Positions 34,840-46,716 are shown, counted from the first letter of the stretch. The stretch is 64,000 nucleotides of DNA from Umbilicaria muhlenbergii (GCA_000611775.1 KK106983.1:1692820-1756819), one strand, 5' to 3'. The notes: generated by a model from the sequence alone, not told the origin. Made by a program: numbers and translations.

Positions 34840-35559
34840 GCTTGGGAGGGGTGGTGGGGTGGTTTTTTTCTTTCTCGGCACGGCACGGGTGGTTGGGCGT
34901 TTTATACCCTTCTTTTGCATACGCGGGCCTCCGAGGTCGTTCTGCGTCGGCGCTTTTTTTTGAAGGTCTGATGGGTTGGGGGGTTTGGGTGCATTGGGAC
35001 TGGACTGGACTGGACTGGACTCGGATCGGTGGGGGGGGATTGGGAGGGGTTTTTGTTCTTTGCGAACGGGGGCATTTCTTTGGGGGAGGGGGAGCATTTG
35101 GCGACGGCGCTGGATTTTTCTTCGTCTCTCCTTCCTCCTCTTCCTTTTTATTCGCGTTCGCTTCGGCATCAGCTACCTTCTTTTTATACTTTGTTATACT
35201 CTCCCTTCCGTCTCGGTTGGAGAAAGTGGGTGGATACTCCTGTGGCTCTGGCTGTGAGATCGTTGGGAGTGAAGGCATCATGACTCTTGCTTTGACGTGT
35301 ACTTCTTCTTGTCTGTCTTTGCCTGTTGCTTGGACATGATGGGGAGATTATCTGTGACGAAATCATTCCCCTCCCAGGCTATTCTACTACCTACCGCTGA
35401 GTTACTACCTCAGCTTAACACTGATACTGAGGCCTCTTCCATACTTAGTATCTTATCCCTCTTCTCTCTCATCCTTACTCGCTCTCTCATTCACCCGTCG
35501 TCCTTCTCCATCGCGCGCTGAAGATGATGTGTTAGCTTAATCATATCGTCTCAACCTTC

Positions 35560-35815
35560 TCTTTCTTCTTTCTTTTATTTACTCTTCTCTTGTCTCTTCT
35601 CTTCTCCTTCTCTTCTCTTTCCTTTCCTTCCTTCCCTTCCCTTCCCTTCCCTTTCTTCCCTTCCTTCCCTTTCTTCCCTTCCTTCCCTTCCTTCCCTTCT
35701 CTTCTCTTTCCTTTCCTTCCCTTCCCTTCCTTCCCTTCCTTCCTTCCCTCCTCTTCTCTTCCCTCCCATTCCCTCCCATTCCCTCCCCTCCCCTCCTCTT
35801 CCCAACTCCTCGCAC
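35560..35815 (+). repeat. Polypyrimidine tract, TTCCC-type repeat
   Basis: About 250 bp almost purely C and T on the + strand, built from TTCCC/TTCC/TTCTC units. Mirror symmetry in parts makes triplex DNA possible. Confidence 0.9.
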
Positions 35816-36302
35816 ACACACGTATCACCACTTTCTCTTTCCCACTGTCTTCGCGCTCGCCGCGGACGGGGCGTCCGGAGTGCACAGCCCGTTCGTCTGA
35901 GAAGAAAAGAAAGAAAAGAAGCGAAGCCGGGAAGCGAAGAAGAGAAAGAAATCGGCAGCTGAAAAACAACAATGATAGCACTTGGATATCAAACAACACT
36001 GATCACGACTGCACACTTACTATTATTGATAAGGTAGGAGATGGGAATGGGGAACCGGGAACAGGGAACCGGGAGAGCGGGAAAGAAAAAGTGGTGATGA
36101 TGAGAGATGAGAGATGAGAGACAAGAGATTCCATCACCTTGTCACTTTCATTACCCACCCCTCTCATATCATATCATATCATATCATACCCTGAACGCAG
36201 CAAGCAAGCAAGCGCGCGCAACGCCCAGCGCGGTCCGTACGGAAAATCAACAGTGGTACGTACTTCCGACCGGACGCTTGATTGATTGCTTTGGTTGGGG
36301 TT

Positions 36303-36545
36303 GGGGCGGTCACTGGAGGAGGGGAAAGGGGGGGGATGAGAGGGGTGGAGGGGGATGGGGTGGGATTGGAGATGGATGGAGATGGATGGAGATGGAGATG
36401 GGGATGGGGATGGAGATGAGAGTGAGAGTTGAAGATGAGGATGGAGATAGAGATGGGGATGGGGATGGGGATGGGGATGGGTGGTGATGGGGATAGGGAT
36501 GGGGATATGGATGAAGATGGAGATGGAGATGAAGAAGAGAAGGAT
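36303..36545 (+). repeat. G-rich GGGGAT/GGAGAT repeat with G-quadruplex potential
   Basis: Tandem GGGGAT and GGAGAT units on the + strand, including at least four consecutive GGGG runs spaced by AT at about 36454-36480. Confidence 0.85.
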
Positions 36546-37205
36546 AGAGAGAAAGAAGGATAAAGGTCGAGAAAGGCAGAGAGGAGAAGAAGAACAACAA
36601 CAACGACAACAAGAAAAGACAGCACCGCCGCTATCACTACTCTCATCTCTCCCCCCACAAGCATCATCAGATCTTCTTGAATCCATTCATTCATTTTCCC
36701 CCTTCCCCTTCCGCAACACCAGCCAGCCCCTATCGCCGCTTCAACCATCCATCTCGTCAACCACCCATCAACCACCCATCGACCACCCATCAACCACCCA
36801 TCAACCACCACTCATCTTCATATCCATATCTCCTTGTTAAAGCGAGAGAGAGAGAGAGAGAGAGAGAGACAACAACACAGTAGCCACATCACAGCATCTA
36901 TGCATACACACACACACACACCCCTAGTCCAAGTGCAGTAAAACCCACCCTCATCAATTTCCTTAATATATTTTAATTTTAGCCCTTCTCAACCACCCTC
37001 CCCAACCACCAGCCATCTCACCGCCATCGTATCGAATAGTCTCGGTCGTCCATCCCCCAAACCAAAAAAGAGAAAAGAGAAAAGAGAAAAGTAGCCGCAT
37101 TCCCGCCCAAAACTCCCACGCCAAAAACCAAGTGTCAAGTTGTGTCTGATCCATTCGTTCAATCCGCCGTGACGCAACCAACCAACCAACCCAAAAAAAC
37201 AGCGG

Positions 37206-38608
37206 CTACTGATTCACCCTCCCTTTCTTCTTCTTCCCTAACCCCAACCCCCCCCCAATCCCCATGCCCTTCCTCATGCCCCCTTTCCCCACACCGCCCC
37301 CAACGCCTCCAACGCCCCCGAGAGTATTAAACGCCATGGTGCGGGGCGTGACGGGGCTTTTCATGCCGCCGCTCGTGCCGGGCGTGGTGGGTAGGGCGAG
37401 CATTTCCCATTTCTGGTCGTGGGAGGAGGAGGAGGAGGAGGATTCGGGGTCGGAGAGGGCGAGGCGGTGGGCGCGGGTGGGGTGGAGGGAGAGGAGGGAG
37501 AAGATGGTGTGCAGGAGGAAGAGGGTGCTGTGGGTGTGTGGTGTTAGCGGGGTTGATTGCCGTGGGGGCAAAGAGAAGGTCGGGCTGGGAAGAGGAGGAG
37601 GAGGAGGAGGAGGAGGAGGAGGACTGTCTCTTATACACNNNNNNNNNNNNNNNNNNNNNNNNNNNNNNNNNNNNNNNNNNNNNNNNNNNNNNNNNNNNNN
37701 NNNNNNNNNNNNNNNNNNNNNNNNNNNNNNNNNNNNNNNNNNNNNNNNNNNNNNNNNNNNNNNNNNNNNNNNNNNNNNNNNNNNNNNNNNNNNNNNNNNN
37801 NNNNNNNNNNNNNNNNNNNNNNNNNNNNNNNNNNNNNNNNNNNNNNNNNNNNNNNNNNNNNNNNNGAGGAGGAGGAGGAGGAGGAGGAGGAGGAGGAGGA
37901 GGGAACGGGGTGGGGAGGAAGGGGAAAAGTGAGAGGGGAGGAAGGGGGGGAAGGACATACCACAAGCAAACCGTGACGGCAAAAGCCCCCTTCGCTTGCT
38001 GGCAATACCCATGCACCCGCTCGCTCACGGGCGGGCCGCAGCTCTTCGTGATGTACCACGGCGCGCCGGGCTGCGGGTGCGCCGGGTCGCTCATGTCGGG
38101 GGCGGCCTGCGCGTGGATGCTGACGGCGTAGAGGGCGGTGAGGGCGGCGTGCACGACGAAGCTCAGCAGGGGCAGCCAGCAGTCGCAGATGAACATGACG
38201 ACTTTGACGATCGAGACGAACATGGAGAGCACGGAGATGACGACGTTGAAATCGGTGACGCTGGGGTTTCGGGATGGGACCCGGGTCAGTCGAGGGGGGT
38301 ATTTGGGGATTGGGGGTCGGGAGGAAACGAAAGTGAGGAGGGGCTTACAATGCACTCCACGGCAGGGGCGTGTGCACCGGTCGGTAGTTGGCGTAGGCGT
38401 ACAGGATCTCGTTCGGGTTGCTGTTCCAGCCGTGGTTGGCGCCTTCTTGCCACAGCAGCGTGCGGTACAGATCCGGCGCCGCGATGCCGAACAGGGCCAG
38501 CGCGGCGACGGTGAAGGGCACTTCGATGACGAAGAAGGCCGAGAGGGTTTTCGGGTGTCGCCATTCTCGCGGGATGGCCGCGAGCCAGGCGGGGATTCTC
38601 ACTCTCAT
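37206..38608 (-). CDS. Four-TM membrane protein, conserved-looking fungal family
   Basis: Three exons (38608-38349, 38260-37961, 37527-37206) give 293 residues. The start MRVRIPAWLAAIPREWRHPK leads into TM1 (FFVIEVPFTVAALALFGIAA). A segment YRTLLWQEGANHGWNSNP and PNEILYAYANYRPVHTPLPW follows, then TM2 (VISVLSMFVSIVKVVMFICD), TM3 (SFVVHAALTALYAVSIHAQA), the motif DMSDPAHPQPGAPWYITKSC and TM4 split by intron 2. The tail has PGTSGGMKSPVTPRTMAFNT and a Gly/Lys-rich end. Four TMs suggest a MARVEL-like topology; function unknown. Intron 2 contains the second assembly gap, so its length is uncertain, though both splice sites (GTATGT, CACCCACAG) lie in real sequence. Confidence 0.82.
37624..37638 (+). 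other. Nextera/Tn5 transposase-end adapter left in assembly
   Basis: CTGTCTCTTATACAC is the 5' part of the Tn5 mosaic-end sequence used in Nextera libraries. It directly abuts the N run and follows a GGA repeat. This is library artefact, not fungal DNA. Confidence 0.95.
37639..37865. other. Assembly gap (227 N) inside an intron
   Basis: N run flanked on both sides by GGA repeats and on the left by adapter sequence. It lies in intron 2 of the four-TM gene. Confidence 0.95.
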
Positions 38609-39665
38609 CGTGGTTGGGGGTGTGCGGTTTGATGGTCGCTTGGAGCTGCTGCGATGTCGCTATCGCATTCGGATGTTGTCTGTCGCAGTCGGAGGCCGAG
38701 TCCCGTTCGTCGACAACGTGGTGGGCAGCGACAGAAGACAGCTATCTATCGATGGCAACGATGGAGATGAAGACGGAGGAGTGCACCTCCTTCATGAGGC
38801 CCGGGTTGATGCACGCTGGCTTGCATGTCTGGTCGCACAAGCGCCAATGGAGGCCCTCGCCGCTGCCCTGTAACCGCTGAGATGTCGATAGCTCGTAATC
38901 GGCACGGGGCGGGCACAGTTGCGGGCATTGTGCTTGGTGCGTGGTGGCACGAGCTGTCACCCGTGGCCAGTGGGCGCGGCTGCTTCAGACGCTCCAACCG
39001 GGATGAAGGCAGGGATAGACAGCATCGGTGGCAGCGCAGCTCTGCATCGTGATAGGGTCGCGGGGCGGCACACTAAGGCGGGGGAGGGGCCGAGTAATGC
39101 CTCTGCAGTAGCGCAGCATCGAGTCGGCTGGGGCTGGACACCTGCAAGACTTTCACCTGCGCCGGCTTCATCGAGACGGAAGAAACATATAGAAACGTAT
39201 AGCTTCGTAGCCTCACCTTCTCATTCATCGCGAGCATTGCTCTCACCCACTCTACTTTCCGACTTGTTCGTTCAGACTGTTTGGAAATTGTCCACTCACT
39301 CCGTGTATATCTATCTATTCCAAGATGACCCGTTCGGTTCGGAAAGCGCAAAGGGACACAAACTGATGAAGAGATCATATTTCAATCCTCAAATACCTAT
39401 GGTCGACTATAGCATACGTACGTTAAAATGCTCTTAATCGATATCGCTATCCTATCCCCATCCCATCCTATTCGCGACTCCAAAAAGCGCCCGCAACGCC
39501 CGAGGAAGAAAGCACGTTGGACACCACGCCCTCTCCGCACTCCTCCATATGCATCCCATCATATGCCCCATGCCCCATACCCTGTATCCTGTGCCCCTGT
39601 GCAAACGCCTCGCCTCAATGCCATGGGAAACCATTGCTACAACTACAGACCCATCCGTCTCGTCC
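38609..39665. other. Intergenic, no gene seen
   Basis: Upstream region of the four-TM gene and 3' flank of the BCAS3-like gene, both on the minus strand. No supported frame, RNA or repeat. Confidence 0.6.
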
Positions 39666-42600
39666 CTACACCCTCTCCTCCGCAAAGTCGACCACCTCGC
39701 AATCATCCTCGAAGATCTCATCTTCTTCCCTGCCTCGGCCCTCACCCACCTCGCTCTTCCTCCCCCTTTTCCTCCGCGTCGTCACCACCACCTGCTGCCC
39801 CTCCCCGTCCCCCTCGACGTTGATGAGATTCTCCATCTGTCCCCGTCGCCCTTCGCCATCCGTCTCCGTGTCCTCGTCGTCGACGACGGCGGACCCGGCA
39901 CTGATCTTGGTCGCCGGGATCGCTTCGCCAAAGACCCAGGCGGTGGCGTCGTCCAGGTGGTGCGGATCGGGCACCGAAGCATGATCCGAATAGACATGAA
40001 GGTTGATGCGCCGGTCCGTGTGGAACGGTTGGTACGGAGCGTTGGTTTCGATTTCGGCATAGGACAACGGGTGAGGCTTGCTTCTTCTTGTTGCTGCCAT
40101 CGCCTTGTGTCCCGCCCCAGGCGACCAATAGCCGCCGAGTGTGGGTGGACTTTCATCGGCGAGGTAGGCTATTACAATTGGAGTGTTGCTGTCGTCAGAA
40201 ATGTCAGGCAAGATGAGTTCCACCGGTTTTCCGCCAACTACCGATGGGCGTCGCTGGCCGGCTGTGACGCTTGTGCTTTTATGGACACCGTAGATTCTTA
40301 GGATACCTCTACCAATGACAGCAATGTGTCCCCGATTCTTGCCATTCAACCATTTCACGCAGCCCGGAGTAACGGTATGTGGCGGTCCAGGTAGATGAAG
40401 ACGGTTCTCTCCCAGATGACGAATCGTGTTGACAGTACCCGTAGCTGCACCGACAGACTTGCTGAATCCAGCTGCCACTGCCTTTCCCCCTTTCGCGCCA
40501 GCACCAGCCGTGAAGTTGAGAGTGCTCAAACCCGAGACTGCTTTGCCGATGCTTTTGGGACGGGTACGGACGGCGGCAAGAAGAGGTTGAGCTCTGACAT
40601 TTACCATGCCAATCGCTGCACTAATGGCACTTCCGGCCGAGGCTGGCGGAGGAACTGTTTCGGGGTCTTCCCGGCCACGCGAGCTGGGTTGGCCGGGAGC
40701 AGTTGCAGGACGAGCAAGCCGACGAGGTGGAGGCCACCGAAACGCTGATTGAGGCAGATCGAATATGTGTACGGTCCCTCTATCTGTGACAATCGCAAAC
40801 CTCTCTCCACTGGGTTCAGTCCATACCACATCAACCAGACTAGCGACCGTCATCCGGGTAAAACACGCAATCTGGCGAACAACTGGACCTTTCCTCGAAA
40901 AGCTGTCGGCTGACGAGACATGTCCACCATGCACCATGCGCATCAGGTCCCAGACGTGTTGAACATCGCCTTTGGCAGTCGCTGTCAACACACTGAGACC
41001 GCTTGGCGCAAATGATACAAAACTGCATCCGAAGGGGACTTGGAAAGTGGCAACAGGCTGAACGGATACTGGTGGTTTCATCTCCTGGCTTTCAGATAAC
41101 TTCTCAAGGTCCAGAATTGACACTAACGCCGGCTGTGTGCTTGGTCGGTTCGAAGTTTCGTCGTGTGCATGGGTGGGTGGAAAATTCTGTTGACCTTGCG
41201 GAAATGGCGGCGGATGTCTCGTATACAAATCCGTGCCAGGTTGTGCTTGAGGTTCGGGCTTGTTCCAATAGTTTTTCCAAGCCTGCACTCCTTGATCACC
41301 TACCCACCTAGCTCCCTTTATAAATTCCTGTGTCATATCTCGGGCTACCCTATTAAACAGACTCTCCCCTTCCGGCGTGTCCAATTCGCAGGTAACTGGA
41401 GGCTGCGACGGAGCCGTATGCGAAGATAGTCCGGGGATTTTCTGAGCCCCAAGGGGAACCTCGACCGTCCCGTGTAGCGTCGATCGCGCCGAAGGTATTG
41501 GAGGGACGACTGCCAGCCATCGATGGCTTAACGATAGTATTGCAGTACCTGGGCGGCCGTAGGGAAACCCTTCTGTTGAACCGTCCATTTCGGATGACGA
41601 AGAGGATGTAGACCAGCTCCGGACCTTTCTTGAAGGTACGCTGGTCCAGGTCTTGCCAATGCATCTGAAGCTGCTTGCAGAGTTCTCAAGTGCTTTGATG
41701 CAGGTTTCAAACACGAACACTTCTCCACTTGTGCCTGAAGCAACCACGATAAATCTTCCACTTGCGTGGACCGAGATATTTCCATTCGGTAAAGGAGGAA
41801 AGAATAGAGGATCGTCAATAGGTTTATTCATCTCCGTAGTCGGACTGCTAAGCAGAGTCTCAACATGTTGCCGAGTCTTCAATGAGTAAACCTCTACCGT
41901 AGTCTGGTAGTGTGTGACAGTCTTAGGCCGTGTACCTTCAGCAGAATCCAGAGCAAGTAGCATGGAATCGGAAGGGTCAAACAAAGCTTCATCAGAGTGA
42001 TCAGACCTAGGTCTAGTGGGATCGGCACGCTCCTTCGGAAGATGTGGTCCATGCACCACGACTACAACAAGCGGTCGATAGGTTCGGAGAAGATCTGTCC
42101 CCGAGCTGCACGGTAGTATCTTCGCATCAATGACGCCTCCGCGAAGACCATCTAGACGTCCTACAATACTAGGCTTGTCTTTGCCATCGACCTTGTACAC
42201 GTCCAATGCTCCTTCGGACCCTATCAGGAGAACGTTGTCTGTCGAGCCCGAAGACTCGAGACCGACTGCGCTGAGACTATCAAAACCGCAGTAATAGCCC
42301 TCGCCAGCCTTCCTGCCTCCAGTGCGAGATTTCGGTAAACCAAGATCGATATTGGGAGCACCATAGAAATGCGGTTGAGGATGATGCGGCAACGGTGGGT
42401 GCTGAGGGTACGAACGCATTGACGTAGTCCTGCCTGTGCCCGGCGATGTACCTATGTAGTCACCGAAGCTTTGGTAGCCGTTGCTACGCCTTACGGGCTG
42501 ACGTGAAGTGGTTGGTGGCGAATGCGGAGGGGATGCATTGCTGAATCCTCCGCGTATCTCGCCGGGCGATGTGATTCCATCTGGCGGCGATCCAGCTATG

Positions 42601-43086
42601 CTCACACCATTGCTGTAGCCATTCGGAGGACTTCTGCCAAAGGGAACATTCCTTGCCCACTCTGTCGTAGAATCTGACGTATTATTGGCGGTAGGCGTAG
42701 CACCCAAGGCTACCAAAAGAGGAGACGAGATCCCGTGGATGGGACCTAGTGGTGGGGACCTCGGTGTTGGCCAAGCTGAAGGCACAGGTGGTGGGGATGT
42801 CCTATTTGTAGGCAGGTCAGTTTGTATACTGTAGCAATGAGAAACAACAAAGACTATGCTGCCTGGAATACTGCATAGGATACGGGTGCTCTTACAGCTC
42901 TTTCGGAGAGACTCTAGGCGCCCTCTCCTTGTTTGTATCCCCTCGTCCTTGCTCATCCTTCTTCTTTCCCTGTCTTCTCCCTTCCTTTGCAGATTTGCTC
43001 TTCTTCGGCTCTTCGTGATATGCAGGACTGCTATTTCCCGAGTCTTGTTGGTCGTCGGCTGCGGGGTACTCTGATGAGGGGGGCAT
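39666..43086 (-). CDS. BCAS3-family WD40 protein
   Basis: Two exons (43086-42896 and 42801-39666) give 1108 residues. The N-terminus is disordered, Lys/Ser/Pro-rich. A beta-propeller-like region includes YYCGFDSLSAVGLESSGSTD, YRPLVVVVVHGPHLP, YQTTVEVYSLKTRQHVETLL and SISVHASGRF-type blades, then VATFQVPFGCSFVSFAPSGL and AIVTDRGTVHIFDLPQSAFR. The C-terminal part, with TAWVFGEAIPATKIS, fits the conserved BCAS3 domain, and an acidic/basic tail follows. Animal BCAS3 binds phosphoinositides with PHAF1 at the phagophore; fungal relatives are little studied. The family call rests on the propeller, the HGPHLP-like segment and the WVFGE motif from memory, so it is good but not certain. Strand-wise tandem with CWC22. 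Confidence 0.8.
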
Positions 43087-43902
43087 TCAACTCCGCAGAT
43101 AAGGCTCCAAGAATGTTGGAAGAGTATAGTGCTAAGTCCTGATTAATACGTTGATTGCTCGTATAATGTGCTAGAAGGATGCTAACAGCTACCTCGTCGC
43201 AGTTGCACAGGAGCGTTTGGCTGCCTGGAAGCGTCCTGTTGACGGCAATGGACGTGATGCAGCACTATTTGGATCGGCTTGTGACAAAGGCTGTGAGTGC
43301 TGTTTGTGCAAACGTAGAGAGTCTTCACTTGATGCTGGTTCAAGTGATCTATCCGTAGGAGCAGCGTCAGCTGGTTGGAGCAGAAGCACCGGTCAGGCTT
43401 GGCCGCTTTCAGCGATGACGCGCACCAGGCGCTGCAGCTGTTTTTGGGCTCGAATAAGCCGGGTGGCGACAAGGCTAGGTGGTTTGGATTCTAGCGACAG
43501 TACAAGATGAGTCGTGTGCACTCTCGCATGTGGCGAGTTTCTGGTAGGCAATGTTGTTGTGTTGGTAGATTGGAAGCTTGGAAGCTTGGAAGGGGAAGCT
43601 CGAGCTCCCCACGGTCGAGGCCCCGACCCCTCGGCTTTACCAAGCCCGGCTTTATCAAGCCCGGCTAAACTGGTGGGCTGAGGGGCATTCCCGGCACCTG
43701 AGGCATCCGAGGCATCTTCTACCGCGCTGTCGCTTGATCCTCCCTAGGTAGCCTTACGAGCCTCCTGACCGTTCCTGATGAACCGCTGACAGGATAAGAG
43801 CATGACAACCAAAGCAGCTCTTTCACTGCGATAAGGCGCCCATGGCCATGGGAAGTGGCCATCTCGGTTTGATTCCTTGCACATGCTAGCACCAATGCTA
43901 CT
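43087..43902. other. Intergenic with short inverted and direct repeats
   Basis: Between BCAS3-like and CWC22 genes. A near-palindrome GGGGAAGCTCGAGCTCCCC lies at about 43591-43609 and a duplicated AAGCCCGGCTTTA/AAGCCCGGCTAAA motif at about 43639-43670. No gene. Confidence 0.55.
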
Positions 43903-46716
43903 CTACAAGTAATCCTGCGCCCTTGCCCTCCCTGCCTTGCCCCCATCTTCGCCTCCTCTGCCCTTGCCATCACGAGCATTCCCCACCGCTTCATAGCTAG
44001 GACTCCTCCTTCTCCTCGCCACCGGTGATGGCGACCTACGACCATTCCTGCCACCATTGATAGGCGCATCCCATGGGGGCGGGCTATCTGGCGAGGAGCT
44101 GTTCCTTCTTCTCTGATTCCGGGCTGGTGGCGAGACGGATGAGGAACTGTTCCTTCGCTTGTTCCTTGGAGGTGGAGACAGTGAATAGCTATCCTGTCGG
44201 CCGCGTCGGTATGGCAGTGGCGCGCGCTCTCTACCGTCTTTTCTTGCAAGTCGTCTTGGCGGAGGAGAACGTGACACACTGGCACGTCTGCCATCACGTC
44301 TCGGTGGTGGAGAACGTGACACACTCGGACGCCTAGCAAACCTGCGCGGCGGTGGCGTGACCGATCTCGAATAACTTCGTCTCCTCGGTTGCGGCACCGA
44401 CCTGCCGCCGCGAGGAGGAGTTCGCGAGCGCGACGAGTACGAGTACGAGCGACGTCTGGGTTTATCGCCGCGGTCCGCATAAGAATCCCGGCTGCTGGCT
44501 GAGTACGATCGATCTCCACCCTTCCGAACCGCATTGCGTGGCGGTGTGAGTGACAGACGCCTGCCACGGTGCGCCGGTGGCGGGGAGGGAGAGCGTCCAC
44601 GATGCTTTGGTGCAGGCGATGCTGACCTGGAAATTGAGTATTTGCGATCCCGAACACCCTTCCTGGAAGGCGTGCGTGATACGGATCTGCTGTAGCTCCG
44701 GGCACGGCCACGGGTGCGGGAAGGCGAACGCGATCGAGAATATGACCGTGACGATCCTGTGTAAGAGGAGTAGGAAGAATAGCTAGAAACTGATTCGGAA
44801 CCGGAATCAGACTCGAGCTTCGGAGTAGGTAGTGCTGGTATCACTGGCTTCGGCAAGTTCTTCAGATGTTCTCGCATCTCTTCTGTGATCGCACCCATTC
44901 CTATGCTGGTGAAGTAGTTGATAGAGAAGCGAGTGTTTCGTGGATTGTCACGCGGGAATAAGCCCTCGTAACTGGTTTGAAGGACATCATCTTTCAGGCG
45001 AGCCTGGAGCTTCGCCATACCCAATGCCTCCGCAAGGTCCTGGAAGAGTATCTTGATGAAAATACGACTACTTGATGTAGTTTCCTCCTCGTTCAAATGA
45101 ACGATGGACAGGACATGCCAGCCGATAGCATCCGAGCTGAGCATATGACCAAAGAAACGAGCGATGTTTCGAAGTCGATTTGTCTCGTAACGGTGAATGG
45201 TATCATAATATTTGGCGAACGAAGATTCGAACAGCTCTGTCCATAGGCGGTTGAGCTTGGCAAAGCGTTCGCCGATGAGTCCATAGAACTTCGAGTAGGT
45301 CCGTTCTTGCGAGCAACACTCGATAACCATTGAAGGCAGTTCCGTCTCCTGGCCAGGTGGGAGTGTTACTTTCATCAATTTGTGGCAGCACTCTTCGAAG
45401 TCGATACTCGACATGATAGTCAAGTAGATCGTCCTTCGCAAATTGACCAGATCCGTGTTGCTTTGGTCCTTGATCTCCAGCTCCCGTTCCTCCTTGACCT
45501 CTTCATTATCAGAGCTGTCATCACTCTCATACTCGTCATCTTCATCACTGCCGTCCGCTTCTCCCAAGATCTCAGCCTTTAGCTTTTTGTACGCCTCTTC
45601 GTGCTCCTCCCATTCTGGATCAAATTTGAAAACATTCAATCCATCTTGAACATCGATCTCGTCGTCGAGCCCAGTTCGATGCGTAATCTGGTCCTCTTCT
45701 TCAACCAGATCTAACTCCTCTTTTATTGCTGGATTATCTTTGTATTTATCCTTCCGAACCTGGAACAAGACCTCGATCATGTACTGAACCCGCTTGTCGA
45801 TGTCTGATTCGTGTAGAATGCTCCTGAACTGATCGAATACAGCCAACGCAATTGGCCCACTCATCTCCTCCAGATGTTGCCCAACTTCCCTCGTCAACCC
45901 AACTGCGATTTCGACACTGTCATCTGTAGGCTTGTGCAGGAGTAGCAATAATATCTGGGCGGCAACCATCTCGTGTGCAACTTGTTGATTGCAAAGATGG
46001 GCGATGAACGTCGTCGAAGACAGGCAAACAGCTTTATCATTGCGTTTGAAAGCTTTCTTGAACTGCACTATAAGCCGACTGAGCAGTAGCTCACCCACCT
46101 GGGGAAGCTTCGTGTTAACAATAGCAGCCATAGCTGCGTAGATCGGCGTGAACGGCAAGCTCGCAGCCTGAGCCTTCATGATACTCCTGCAGAACAGACC
46201 CCTCCCTCTAATCAAGTTCTCCCCAAACAACTCCGGCACAATGTGCTTGATGTTCGACACGTTAACTTTGTTGATTAAACCGTTTATCGACTTCTTCAAC
46301 GCCTCCCACGCCATACGCTGGTACTCCTTACTTTTCTTATCCGTGATCTGCGCCTGCAGAGCCCGCAGCCTTGCCGGAGGAATATATGTGCCTCCCGATC
46401 GCATGTTGAGTAGCTTCTCATACTCGGCCTTCGCTGCCGCTTGCTTTTCCTCCTCCGTCAACGGTTTTGGAGCAGCGGCTTCTTCGTCGCGTTGGCGCAT
46501 GCGCTCCGCAAGCTGGCGCTCGCGCTCAAACGCACGTTGTGGGTCGACATCTGGAAGGACTGGACCTGCTCGAGCCGGACCTCGGGGTGGCGAGGGTCGC
46601 CGGCGAGGTGAAGGTGAGCGTGATGGAGGCGAGCGCTTCCGCTTGCTTGGGTATGCTTCTGGGGGTGGAGGCGTTGGTAGGCGGACCGCTGATTGCACCA
46701 CCACTGGGTCCTCCAT
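43903..46716 (-). CDS. cwc22: Pre-mRNA splicing factor Cwc22
   Basis: An intronless frame of 937 residues. A Pro/Arg/Ser N-terminus leads into the MIF4G domain (from about residue 130: WEALKKSINGLINKVN, NIKHIVPELFGENLIRGRGL). An acidic linker (about 395-410) follows, then the MA3 domain (LRRTIYLTIMSSIDFEECC; IARFFGHMLSSDAIGWHVL; FPRDNPRNTRFSINYFTSIG). The C-terminal 290 residues are an RS domain with many RSPPPRR units. Cwc22 joins the activated spliceosome and in animals positions eIF4A3 to start exon-junction complex assembly. The long RS tail is like metazoan CWC22; budding yeast Cwc22 lacks it. Head-to-head with DPM2, 349 bp apart. Confidence 0.96.
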   Translation of the reverse strand: MEDPVVVQSAVRLPTPPPPEAYPSKRKRSPPSRSPSPRRRPSPPRGPARAGPVLPDVDPQRAFERERQLAERMRQRDEEAAAPKPLTEEEKQAAAKAEYEKLLNMRSGGTYIPPARLRALQAQITDKKSKEYQRMAWEALKKSINGLINKVNVSNIKHIVPELFGENLIRGRGLFCRSIMKAQAASLPFTPIYAAMAAIVNTKLPQVGELLLSRLIVQFKKAFKRNDKAVCLSSTTFIAHLCNQQVAHEMVAAQILLLLLHKPTDDSVEIAVGLTREVGQHLEEMSGPIALAVFDQFRSILHESDIDKRVQYMIEVLFQVRKDKYKDNPAIKEELDLVEEEDQITHRTGLDDEIDVQDGLNVFKFDPEWEEHEEAYKKLKAEILGEADGSDEDDEYESDDSSDNEEVKEERELEIKDQSNTDLVNLRRTIYLTIMSSIDFEECCHKLMKVTLPPGQETELPSMVIECCSQERTYSKFYGLIGERFAKLNRLWTELFESSFAKYYDTIHRYETNRLRNIARFFGHMLSSDAIGWHVLSIVHLNEEETTSSSRIFIKILFQDLAEALGMAKLQARLKDDVLQTSYEGLFPRDNPRNTRFSINYFTSIGMGAITEEMREHLKNLPKPVIPALPTPKLESDSGSESVSSYSSYSSYTGSSRSYSRSRSPSRTRGRARSYSRSVSRTPSRKGVRDRKYSISRSASPAPKHRGRSPSPPPAHRGRRLSLTPPRNAVRKGGDRSYSASSRDSYADRGDKPRRRSYSYSSRSRTPPRGGRSVPQPRRRSYSRSVTPPPRRFARRPSVSRSPPPRRDGRRASVSRSPPPRRLARKDGRERAPLPYRRGRQDSYSLSPPPRNKRRNSSSSVSPPARNQRRRNSSSPDSPPPWDAPINGGRNGRRSPSPVARRRRSPSYEAVGNARDGKGRGGEDGGKAGRARAQDYL

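Larger units (their letters stand above)
34840..37205. other. Low-complexity intergenic region
   Basis: About 2.4 kb dominated by skewed and simple-repeat DNA: G-rich to about 35260, polypyrimidine at 35560-35815, GGGGAT/GGAGAT repeats at 36310-36540, CACCCATCAAC-type repeats near 36760-36810, GA at 36842-36870 and CA at 36903-36922. Long frames through it are repeat translations. No gene is supported. Confidence 0.7.

Noticed and set aside
34508-35281. 257-residue minus-strand frame over the DUF7729-like 3' end
   Set aside because: Pro/Arg/Lys low-complexity translation of a G-rich tract, antisense to a recognisable gene.
35541-36117. Long frames through the polypyrimidine tract (Glu/Gly/Lys or Phe/Pro/Ser repeats)
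   Set aside because: Translations of simple-sequence DNA in all phases, with no domain.
37264-38355. Several long frames spanning the second gap
   Set aside because: They run through N and adapter sequence; only the spliced minus-strand four-TM gene is supported.
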